Part shown: positions 1 through 6,552 of the stretch, piece by piece | Position numbering within the stretch: the first letter of the stretch is position 1 | Layout of the letters: every line of letters begins with the position of its first letter | NCBI GenBank assembly: GCA_035493555.1 | Contig: DATJIC010000022.1 | Span: 1 to 14,754, forward strand | Reading direction: 5' to 3' | DNA from: CAMLKC01 sp035493555 | GTDB lineage: Bacteria > Patescibacteriota > Saccharimonadia > Saccharimonadales > Saccharimonadaceae | Length of the DNA stretch: 14,754 nucleotides | Notes under the pieces: generated by a model | What the model saw: only the letters and a program-made list of their open reading frames with translations | Told to the model about the DNA's origin: nothing | Database searches by the model: none | Made by a program: the position numbers and the translations under genes

Positions 1-1439
1 TCATCGGACTGGGGGCGCTCAGCATCGCCGCGTTCGCGCGGCGGTACGCCCAGTTCGGTGTGTTCTTCGGCGGTACCGCGATCATCGCGGCCACCGCCAA
101 CCTGGTGCACTTCGGGGCCCTCACGGTCCTCGTCCTGTGCATCCTGTGGACGATCGCGCTCGTCGCGACCGTTCTGCTCAAGGCCAACGCAGACTTCTGG
201 GTGACACTGGGGATCCTGATCCTCAGCGCCTTCCTCCTGCTGCTGACGCCGCTCGGCGACATCACCGTCTCGCACGACAAGGACCCTTCGCCCGCCGCTA
301 CCCAGAACATGGGTGGCGACGAGGCAAAGGGCGCCGCGTCTGCGGGTACGGGAACGGCGCCGAAGAAGTGTGACGACCCCTTCGTCCAGAAGTGGGACCC
401 GAACACCGACTACAGGCTCGCCTCGGCGGGTCTGTGGGACGACGCGAGCAAGCACACCATCACCGCCGAAGGAGCGGCGAAGCGCCAGAAGGCGCTCGCC
501 GGTCACGACGCGCGGTACCTGGCCAGCTCCGCTTGGTCGATCAATCTGTGGGACGACCCCAACAACGTCGCCCCGCTGATGTCCCCCGACAAGACCTGCC
601 TGTCCACGCAGGGCATCGCCCTGTACGACAAGCTGGTCAAGACGTGGGACTCGGCCAAGGCCGAGATCACCCAGGCACCGGCCAGCGGTGTGAACACCGG
701 CAGCAACGACGGCAAGTTCGTCGCCAATGCCAATGCAGGTATCACGGGAGACCGGACCTCGATCAAGCGCACCTACCCTGGCGGGAAGGTGAGCTACGAC
801 CTGGCCCGGTGCGGCAACCACGTTCTGCCCGGCAAGCCCCACGGGGTTCCGCCAGGCAAGACCAACGTGCCGCCCAAGGAGACGCCCCCTCCGACGACGT
901 CAACGACGCCGCCGCCGAGTACGCCTCCGAGCACTCCCCCCACGACGCCGCCGACAACCCCGCCGACGACGCCTCCCACCACTCCGCCGACGACGCCTCC
1001 CACGACGCCGCCGACAACCCCTCCAACCACTCCTCCGACGACTCCCCCTACCACGCCGCCGACGACACCGCCGACGACGCCTCCGGGGACTCCGACGAAG
1101 GGTCCGGTGATCTACCCCTCCGACAAGCCCAGCGACAACACGACGCAGGGCCCGCCGGAGACCAAGGCACCGGTGGAGACGCACCCCGCCGACCCGACAA
1201 CCAAGCCGGGTGACGAGGTCACCGACGTGCCGGCACCGGGGGCAACCCAGGAGCCGACTCACGAGGTGACCCAGCCGCCGGCAACGGGTGCACCGACAGG
1301 TGACGACAAGGGGACGGGCATTCCCGACCCCGACCAGTCCAGCACCCCCGCAACCAGCATGGCGTTCTTCCCCTTCGGGGGAGGCCTGCTGGCCTGGGGC
1401 CTGCGACGTCGTCGCGACAAGGCCACCGCTCGCCGGTGA
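1..1439 (+). CDS. GC-rich membrane protein with Pro/Thr-repeat stalk, 5' partial
   Basis: The reading frame is open to the left edge (first full codon at base 3), so the true start lies upstream; the GTG at 60 is internal. About 478 residues are visible. The first ~95 hold three or four hydrophobic segments. A likely extracytoplasmic region follows with three cysteines (in PKKC, DKTC and ARCGN), then a Pro/Thr linker with twelve TTPP units. The end is a short hydrophobic stretch (MAFFPFGGGLLAWGL) with an Arg-rich tail, like a membrane anchor; there is no LPXTG. I do not recognise the family; a wall-spanning or conjugation-related membrane protein is possible. Codon third positions are almost all G or C, unlike every gene after 1500, which points to an actinobacterial source. 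It is followed by a stem-loop terminator at 1453-1484. Confidence 0.75.
   Translation, partial: IGLGALSIAAFARRYAQFGVFFGGTAIIAATANLVHFGALTVLVLCILWTIALVATVLLKANADFWVTLGILILSAFLLLLTPLGDITVSHDKDPSPAATQNMGGDEAKGAASAGTGTAPKKCDDPFVQKWDPNTDYRLASAGLWDDASKHTITAEGAAKRQKALAGHDARYLASSAWSINLWDDPNNVAPLMSPDKTCLSTQGIALYDKLVKTWDSAKAEITQAPASGVNTGSNDGKFVANANAGITGDRTSIKRTYPGGKVSYDLARCGNHVLPGKPHGVPPGKTNVPPKETPPPTTSTTPPPSTPPSTPPTTPPTTPPTTPPTTPPTTPPTTPPTTPPTTPPTTPPTTPPTTPPTTPPGTPTKGPVIYPSDKPSDNTTQGPPETKAPVETHPADPTTKPGDEVTDVPAPGATQEPTHEVTQPPATGAPTGDDKGTGIPDPDQSSTPATSMAFFPFGGGLLAWGLRRRRDKATARR
942..1085 (+). repeat. Twelve tandem 12-bp units encoding TTPP
   Basis: Counting codons gives twelve consecutive Thr-Thr-Pro-Pro units, preceded by degenerate STPP units from about 903. 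The synonymous codons differ between units (acg/aca/acc/act and ccg/cct/ccc), so the protein repeat is kept while the DNA has diverged. It probably forms an extended, possibly glycosylated stalk that carries the domain away from the membrane. It is a likely site of length variation and of assembly error. Confidence 0.9.
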
Positions 1440-1452
1440 CCTGACGTGGGAC

Positions 1453-1484
1453 GGGCGGTGCGCGGAGTCATCCGCGCACCGCCC
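1453..1484 (+). terminator. Stem-loop terminator without U-tract
   Basis: A perfect 14-bp GC-rich stem (1453-1466 with 1471-1484) closes a four-base GTCA loop 13 bases after the stop codon at 1439. No T-run follows, which is common for terminators of high-GC actinobacteria. It ends the GC-rich segment just before the composition changes. Confidence 0.8.
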
Positions 1485-1510
1485 TCCTGCGGGAAAGATA
1501 TAGTTGTACA

Positions 1511-1584
1511 TACGAAACCCCAAGGAGCCAACCCTCCTGCTAGAGTTTCGTACTCGCAGTAGACGGTTAGCTCCTTGGCTAACC
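1511..1584 (+). other. Cluster of mutually exclusive inverted repeats
   Basis: Bases 1520-1533 (CCAAGGAGCCAACC) can pair with 1565-1578 with one G-U or A-C type mismatch. Bases 1511-1518 (TACGAAAC) are the exact inverse of 1545-1552. Bases 1565-1570 and 1579-1584 (GGTTAG/CTAACC) form a competing hairpin with CTCCTTGG in its loop. That loop is also exactly complementary to CAAGGAG at 1718-1724, the ribosome-binding site of the next gene. This could be a structured RNA or regulatory leader, but the best promoter seen (1649-1677) lies downstream of it, so it may not be in that transcript. Function unknown. Confidence 0.45.
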
Positions 1585-1648
1585 CATGTTTTGTAACGAT
1601 CCGATTTGACCCGAAATTATGCACATTAACAATATAGTGTCGTGAGAG

Positions 1649-1677
1649 TTTACCAACCTATTGTTTTGTTATATAGT
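1649..1677 (+). promoter_or_regulatory. Sigma70-type promoter for the surface protein
   Basis: TTTACC (1649-1654) is followed after 17 bases by TATAGT (1672-1677). The -10 has five of six consensus bases and the -35 four. It closely resembles the tRNA promoter at 13302-13330 (TTTACA, 17 bases, TATAGT). Transcription would start near 1684, giving a leader of about 50 bases. Confidence 0.6.
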
Positions 1678-1698
1678 TTTATTAAGTTCCAATTAATC

Positions 1699-1724
1699 CT
1701 AGTATGTGGAGTACTAGCAAGGAG
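1699..1724 (+). promoter_or_regulatory. Leader hairpin abutting a strong ribosome-binding site
   Basis: CTAGTA (1699-1704) and TACTAG (1712-1717) form a 6-bp stem with a 7-base loop, ending one base before AAGGAG (1719-1724). The start codon at 1733 follows after 8 bases. The site is clear; the hairpin may affect ribosome access or mRNA stability, which is inference. Confidence 0.5.
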
Positions 1725-1732
1725 AATGTGTT

Positions 1733-3076
1733 ATGAACAAATTTATTGCCGCTATTAGCGGCGCGCCAAAGCGTACTGCGCTTTTGGCAGTTGCCCTTTG
1801 TGCAGTACTGGTACCAGCAGCACTGTTTGCCTGGGGACCAGACCGTCCAACGTTTACCGTGGAGCACCCTGCTTCATACGTAACGTTCAACTCGATCACT
1901 AACAACCCCCAGCATGGTGACGAACGAAACTTCGTTCAAATTAAAGAGTCGACGGCTTCAAACAGCACGTACGGCGAAAACGTCACCCTGCAGCCAGGTA
2001 AAGACTACGACGTCTTTGTGTTTTACCACAACAACGCCGCAAGCAACCTGAACGACGCAGCCCACGACTACAAAGGTATCGCTAAAAACGCATTTATGCG
2101 TGTCCAGATGCCTGCAACCGTCAAAGCTGGAGACAAAGCCCGCATTACCGCTTTTGTTGGCGCCTCAAACGCCAACCCTAGCCAGGTGTGGGATGAAGCC
2201 TACGGAAGCGCTGCCGGCAATTACGCCCTCCGCTACGTACCTGGTTCTGCCACGATTTACAGTAACGGCGCAGTGAACGGCAAGAAACTTCCTGATGCGC
2301 TTTACACTAGTGGTACGCCGCTTGGTTACGATAAGCTAGATGGTACTCTTCCTGGCTGTAACCAGTACGCAGGTTACGTTATCTTTAAGGTACACGTTGA
2401 CCAGCCAAACTTTGAAATCCAAAAGCAAGTAAGCAAAGCTGGCGAGAACAAGTACGCCGAGCAGGTTACTGCGCTTCCTGGTGACGAAGTAGAGTACAAG
2501 ATCCAGTACAAAAACACCGGAACTACCGACCAGAACAACGTTATGGTTAAAGACACGCTTCCTGCAGGCGTTAGTTACGTAGCAGGTTCGACACAGATCG
2601 CAACTTCTGCAACGAACGGCCAGTGGAAAGCAACCAACGACGGTATTACCGCTAGCGGTTTGAACATTGGGTCGTACCACGCAGGCGGTAACGCTTACCT
2701 TAAGTTTAAAGCCAAGGTTACCGACAACGACAGCCTAAAAGCCTGTGGCGTTAACACGCTCGTTAACACCGCTACCGCCAATACTGCCAACGGCAGTAAA
2801 AGCGATACGGCGAGCGTTATCGTCAGCAAAACATGTACCACTCCTGAACAGGTAAAGGTATGTGACCAGACGACTGGCAAAATTATCACGGTCACTAAAG
2901 AAGACCAGGGTAAATACAAGCCTGTTGGCGACAAGGCCTGCCAGCCGGCAACTCCAACGACACCAACTGAGCTTCCACACACCGGTGCCAGCGATAGCAT
3001 TATCGCCCTCATTGGTGCAGGCTCACTGGTTGCTGCAATCGGTTACTACATTACTAGCCGCCGAGCGCTAAACTAA
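1733..3076 (+). CDS. LPXTG-anchored surface protein with DUF11 domain
   Basis: The protein has 447 residues. Residues 1-33 are a Sec signal peptide ending in a hydrophobic core (ALLAVALCAVLVPAALFA). Residues ~34-225 form a beta-rich domain (AWGPDRPTFTVEHPASY...) that I recall as common in Saccharibacteria surface proteins. Residues ~226-366 are a DUF11-type repeat domain, recognisable by PGDEVEYKIQYKNTGT, DTLPAGVSYVAGST and a closing NTATA stretch. A small two-cysteine segment follows (VKVCDQTTGKI to KAC). The C-terminus is a full sortase signal: LPHTG at 414-418, a hydrophobic helix and a RRALN tail. It should be attached to the cell surface by a sortase, but no sortase gene is in the window. 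A role in contact with a host cell is plausible but unproven. The start is set by AAGGAG eight bases upstream. Confidence 0.88.
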   Translation: MNKFIAAISGAPKRTALLAVALCAVLVPAALFAWGPDRPTFTVEHPASYVTFNSITNNPQHGDERNFVQIKESTASNSTYGENVTLQPGKDYDVFVFYHNNAASNLNDAAHDYKGIAKNAFMRVQMPATVKAGDKARITAFVGASNANPSQVWDEAYGSAAGNYALRYVPGSATIYSNGAVNGKKLPDALYTSGTPLGYDKLDGTLPGCNQYAGYVIFKVHVDQPNFEIQKQVSKAGENKYAEQVTALPGDEVEYKIQYKNTGTTDQNNVMVKDTLPAGVSYVAGSTQIATSATNGQWKATNDGITASGLNIGSYHAGGNAYLKFKAKVTDNDSLKACGVNTLVNTATANTANGSKSDTASVIVSKTCTTPEQVKVCDQTTGKIITVTKEDQGKYKPVGDKACQPATPTTPTELPHTGASDSIIALIGAGSLVAAIGYYITSRRALN

Positions 3077-3117
3077 GAGACTGACCGCTCAAACCTTTCT
3101 GAGCCAGCTCTCAGATC

Positions 3118-3148
3118 ATCACCCCCGTTTTAAGCGGGGGTGATTTTT
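3118..3148 (+). terminator. Rho-independent terminator of the surface protein gene
   Basis: A perfect 10-bp stem (ATCACCCCCG at 3118-3127 with 3135-3144) has a 7-base loop and is followed by TTTTT (3144-3148). A weaker 6-bp hairpin lies just before it (3098-3103 with 3110-3115). The T-run also leads into the -10 box of the next gene. Confidence 0.92.
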
Positions 3149-3150
3149 GT

Positions 3151-3156
3151 TATACT
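3151..3156 (+). promoter_or_regulatory. -10 box (TATACT) close to the next start
   Basis: TATACT lies only 10 bases before the ATG at 3167 and directly after the terminator T-run. A transcript from it would have almost no leader, and no Shine-Dalgarno site is visible. No clear -35 was seen because the terminator stem occupies that position. Confidence 0.5.
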
Positions 3157-3166
3157 ACAAGTACCT

Positions 3167-3388
3167 ATGGCAAAGCAGAAGAAAAAACGCAACAAAGTTT
3201 ATACCGGTCAGGATGCCGCACTCAGCCGTCCTGTCGTTACACGCATCAGCGCAGCAAACCGCAACAAAGTTCAGCAATGGTGGTTTGAGAAAAAACGGAT
3301 CGCCAAACCCGTATTAATTGGCGTCGCCGTGGCGATAGTTGTTATTTGGCTACTCTTTGAGCTCATCCGCGTCGTGAGTGGCGCTTAG
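3167..3388 (+). CDS. Small single-span membrane protein
   Basis: The 73-residue product starts at the ATG at 3167; an in-frame start at 3140 would lie inside the terminator and is rejected. The N-terminus is very basic (AKQKKKRNK). A polar stretch follows (residues ~12-45, with QQWWFEKKR), then one transmembrane helix (KPVLIGVAVAIVVIWLLFELI) near the C-terminus. The topology suggests a tail-anchored protein with a basic cytoplasmic N-terminus. I do not recognise a named family; it resembles short conserved proteins of Saccharibacteria, from memory. Its 3' end overlaps that of the convergent histidine kinase gene by 39 bases (3350-3388). Confidence 0.7.
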   Translation: MAKQKKKRNKVYTGQDAALSRPVVTRISAANRNKVQQWWFEKKRIAKPVLIGVAVAIVVIWLLFELIRVVSGA

Positions 3389-5521
3389 CTTTTTAATTGG
3401 CAGCCTAAACCCAAACGTACTCCCCTCACCCTCAGCCGATTCAAACACAATGTTGCCACCGTGAGCAACGATAACTTTTTTAGCCAAGAACAATCCCACA
3501 CCCGTTCCGTCTGGCCGCTGCTTGCGGGCATTTGTAGCCCGGAAAAACTTGGTAAACAGATGGGCCTGCTCCGCCTTTGGCACGCCGATGCCCGTATCGT
3601 GAACGAGTAAAATTGCATCGCCTTCTTCAATAGTAAGCTTAACGTCGATAGCGGTTTGCTCGCTCGAATAGTAAATGGCGTTATCGATAAAGTTCATAAT
3701 TACCTGCCGTATTTTTCCTTCGTCTATGTAAAGAATCGGAAACGTGGCAGGTGCGCGGTATTTAATTTTCAGACCGCGTGCGTTGGCAGTTGTTTGGAGG
3801 CTATCAACCTCTTGGGTGACCACCTTGGCAAGGTCGATCGGTTTAGCCTCGATGATAAATTTACCTGTTTGCAGCCGTGACACATTAAGAAAATCGTTGA
3901 TAAGATGCACCATGCGCTCACTGCTTGTGAAGGCCTCGCTAAGAAGCCGGCGCTGAACGTTTGTGATTTTCCCAACATCCCCTTCAAGCACCATACTGAT
4001 ATAGCCCTTAACGCTGGTTAACGGCGTGCGAAGCTGGTGAGATGCCATGCTAACAAACTCGTCCTTTGCCTCATCCAGCTTTTGCAGCTGCTCGTTACTC
4101 ATGCGCAGCTCTTTGGTGGCTTCCTCGATCCGCTGTTGGAGCGTGGCGTTAAAGCCTTGGATCTGCTCAAACCGGAGCGTGTTTTGAATAGCAATCGCAA
4201 GTTCGTCGCTTGCGATACGAATGAGATCTATATCACGCAAAGCGTAGGCGCTTCCCGTGGTCTTAAACCCAAAAACACAGTACCCGACAATCTCGCTCCT
4301 TGTTTTTAGCCGCACAATAGCCGACACACCCATATCCTGGGCTTCGCGGTGGAACCTGTTTGAGGGGGTGTCTGCCATGTCAAGGCTCACAACATCACCA
4401 ACATGGTGGTTTAACTGCTGAGGAGTAACCCGGGCAAGTTCGGCCGGGCTCTGCCCGACACTTATATGTATCCCGCCGTTTTCTTTCGTATCGTCAATTA
4501 AAATCAACGTGATGTATTCTGACTTTAAGGCACGCCGCAATATGGTTAACGCCGAGGTAGAAAGCGACTTAGTTTCCGTAGAATGAACTAGCACTGTTGA
4601 TATATCATCCAGTACATCCTTCGTGTCGTAATCGTCCTGATAAAAGATAGCCCGCGTAACATGGTTAAAGAATTTACGAAGCGGCTCGACAAAAAGAACC
4701 AAAAAACCCACTACTGCTGTTGAGACAACAATTTGAGCAAAACTTGGCTGCACGCCAATTATAAAGAACGACAAGCCGGCGCCCAAAAAGCCGTACAGTG
4801 TCCCTGCAACCAGCAACAGAAGAATATAGGCAACTAGGCGCGCAATAATAAAGCGGATATCAAACAGCTGATGCCGGATAATCCCGTACGCAAAGCTCAG
4901 TGTAAAAATAAGCCCTACAAGCGGAGAAAGGAAAATATAAGAGGTATTATGAAACAGAATAATAACAATGAAGTTAAGATAGGCGAAAAGCGAAAAGGTA
5001 GTCACCACGCCAATAATCGCATAGCGTACCTGTTCTTTGAGCTTGCCTTTAAGCGCGCTGAAGCGCCTGAAGAGGATATAAACACTCCCGGTTAGCGTCC
5101 CGAAAATATAGGGCATGAACAGTGCCATGCCGGGTCCAGGCACTGGATTAACCGAGCTACCGGTAACATCCAAACGGGTAAACACCCAAGGACCTGCCGC
5201 CGCAATAACCACAATAATTCCGAGTGGAATAATGAACTTTCCTAATTTTTTATAAGGAACACCCCGCGGAAAAACATTCGTTAGCAGCAGCATCGCCATC
5301 GACATGAGCGCCGCACACGCAATTGCTAAACGAATCCATACGAGCTGATCAAACCAAACCGGATGCGTAGAAATATAGTTTGTTGTCAGCCACAAAACCA
5401 GCGACAAGGCCAAAAAGCCAAACGACCGGTTTACTTTGCCGCTAGGGTTTTTGGCCAGCACGACTATCGCAAGCCCAAAACTGGCAAAGACCGACAAGCA
5501 CAAAATTATAAGCTCAAGCAT
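3350..5521 (-). CDS. Membrane sensor histidine kinase (7TM-like + GAF-like + HisKA/HATPase)
   Basis: The protein has 723 residues. Residues 1-~285 hold about eight hydrophobic segments, like the N-terminal HisKA_7TM sensor regions. Residues ~300-450 look like a GAF domain. A coiled coil (~455-487) leads to the HisKA domain with phospho-acceptor His495 in the motif SMASHQLRTPLTSVKGY. The ATPase domain has the N-box (MNFIDNAIYYS, 609-619), G1 box DTGIG (642-646), F-box LFTKFFRAT and G2 box GTGVGLFLAKK (672-682). All residues needed for activity are present. The signal sensed is not evident. No response regulator is adjacent; the lone receiver gene at 11010 is a candidate partner. The gene is divergent from the nitroreductase gene and may be transcribed without a leader from TATTAT (5529-5534), seven bases before ATG. 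Confidence 0.93.
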   Translation of the reverse strand: MLELIILCLSVFASFGLAIVVLAKNPSGKVNRSFGFLALSLVLWLTTNYISTHPVWFDQLVWIRLAIACAALMSMAMLLLTNVFPRGVPYKKLGKFIIPLGIIVVIAAAGPWVFTRLDVTGSSVNPVPGPGMALFMPYIFGTLTGSVYILFRRFSALKGKLKEQVRYAIIGVVTTFSLFAYLNFIVIILFHNTSYIFLSPLVGLIFTLSFAYGIIRHQLFDIRFIIARLVAYILLLLVAGTLYGFLGAGLSFFIIGVQPSFAQIVVSTAVVGFLVLFVEPLRKFFNHVTRAIFYQDDYDTKDVLDDISTVLVHSTETKSLSTSALTILRRALKSEYITLILIDDTKENGGIHISVGQSPAELARVTPQQLNHHVGDVVSLDMADTPSNRFHREAQDMGVSAIVRLKTRSEIVGYCVFGFKTTGSAYALRDIDLIRIASDELAIAIQNTLRFEQIQGFNATLQQRIEEATKELRMSNEQLQKLDEAKDEFVSMASHQLRTPLTSVKGYISMVLEGDVGKITNVQRRLLSEAFTSSERMVHLINDFLNVSRLQTGKFIIEAKPIDLAKVVTQEVDSLQTTANARGLKIKYRAPATFPILYIDEGKIRQVIMNFIDNAIYYSSEQTAIDVKLTIEEGDAILLVHDTGIGVPKAEQAHLFTKFFRATNARKQRPDGTGVGLFLAKKVIVAHGGNIVFESAEGEGSTFGFRLPIKKLSATHDADELKE

Positions 5522-5568
5522 TACACTTATAATACTACGATGGTATAGTAAATCCAGTAGCCAAAACT
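5522..5568. promoter_or_regulatory. Divergent promoter region, kinase/nitroreductase
   Basis: Only 47 bases separate the two divergent starts. Rightward, TGGTATAGT (5541-5549) is an extended -10 box giving a leader of about 13 bases without a clear Shine-Dalgarno site. Leftward, TATTAT (5529-5534) lies seven bases before the kinase ATG. The two promoters overlap, so the genes may compete for or share control. No strong -35 was found for either. Confidence 0.5.
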
Positions 5569-6552
5569 ATGAAACAAGAATTATCATCATCTATCAGAGA
5601 GCTTTTAGAGTACGCCCGGCTTGCGCCTTCGGTTCATAATGCACAACCCTGGCGATTTATTGTTAACGGTACTACCATTTCGCTTGCCGTTGCTCCCGAA
5701 CGAATGCTGGACGCCGGCGACCCCACAAGCCGGGAGTCCTGGATTAGTTTTGGGGTTTGCCTTGAAGCCATGATGCAGGCAGCCCAAGGGCTTGGCATGA
5801 AGGCTGAAATAACTGAAATCCAGGGGGCTGCCCTTAGCGACATTATTGCTACAGTTACCGTGACGCCAGATATGTCTGAAAAACAACCGGGCATTTTGAA
5901 GGCACTCAAAGATCGCCACACGCACCGCGAGAGAATGGAGCCAACCGACATTCCTGCCGCGCTGATTGAAAACTGCCAGCAAGCCGTGAAGGACCTGGAC
6001 GGAGTTAGCGTCCTGTTTTTGCAGGAAAAATCATCTATTGATAAAGTTGCCGATTATACACTAAAAGCCATGACGCTCGCCCTCGGTAATCCCGATTTTC
6101 GTCATGAGCTCTATCATTTTGTCCATTACAACTGGTCGCCGTCGCGGACCGGCATGCACGGGTATACATTAGGCGAAGGCATGCTCGGATCGGTATTCGG
6201 CAAATTATCCATTAAGCTGGGCATCGGGCTTGGCATGAAGGCGCGTCATGACCAGCAACGGATTAAAGATGCGTCGGCGCTTGTTTTTGTCGCAACCCGT
6301 GGCGACGTACCAAGCTTTTGGCTAAACGCCGGCAGGGCATATTTACGGGTTGCGCTGGAAGTCACCAAAAGCGGACTCGCCCAAGGAACCTTAGCTGCGC
6401 CAATAGAGGCCGCAAGTTTTCATGAAGATATCGAGAAGCTACTTGGCACTACCGCCCGCCTTCAAACAATGCTGCGCATCGGCAAGGCAGCGCATCCCGT
6501 GCGCTCTTCGCCCCGGCTCGAAGTCGATGAGCTAACGTCTACATCGACTTAA
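5569..6552 (+). CDS. Nitroreductase-superfamily flavoprotein, Acg-like
   Basis: The protein has 327 residues, the length of the large Acg-type (mycobacterial Rv2032-like) nitroreductases rather than the ~200 of classic ones. The N-terminal FMN-site motif is clear: ARLAPSVHNAQPWRF (residues 16-30). The C-terminus ends with a conserved-looking motif, RIGKAAHPVRSSPRLEVDEL (~300-320). Members bind FMN, but many lack proven activity, and some sequester flavin or act on modified peptides or metabolites. It faces the ThiF-like gene tail to tail and overlaps it by 14 bases. In a known family these two domains are fused in one polypeptide, so a joint role is likely. No Shine-Dalgarno site is evident; the start is supported by the -10 box at 5544-5549. 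Confidence 0.85.
   Translation: MKQELSSSIRELLEYARLAPSVHNAQPWRFIVNGTTISLAVAPERMLDAGDPTSRESWISFGVCLEAMMQAAQGLGMKAEITEIQGAALSDIIATVTVTPDMSEKQPGILKALKDRHTHRERMEPTDIPAALIENCQQAVKDLDGVSVLFLQEKSSIDKVADYTLKAMTLALGNPDFRHELYHFVHYNWSPSRTGMHGYTLGEGMLGSVFGKLSIKLGIGLGMKARHDQQRIKDASALVFVATRGDVPSFWLNAGRAYLRVALEVTKSGLAQGTLAAPIEAASFHEDIEKLLGTTARLQTMLRIGKAAHPVRSSPRLEVDELTSTST

Noticed and set aside
794..1054. Minus-strand frame encoding a GGVV repeat protein
   Set aside because: It is the mirror of the TTPP codons; periodic GC-rich DNA opens all frames. The plus-strand frame has a membrane-protein pattern and a terminator after it.
942..1085. CRISPR-like or satellite array
   Set aside because: The period is 12 bases with no spacers and with synonymous third-position changes, so it is a coding repeat.
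1511..1584. A tRNA or tmRNA fragment
   Set aside because: Stems do not fit a cloverleaf on either strand; there is no T arm and no CCA end.
1259..1624. Minus-strand frame spanning the composition boundary
   Set aside because: It lies opposite the end of the first gene and runs through the inverted repeats; no ribosome-binding site or family resemblance was seen.
3140..3166. Longer start for the small membrane protein at 3140
   Set aside because: It would begin inside the terminator stem and upstream of the -10 box.
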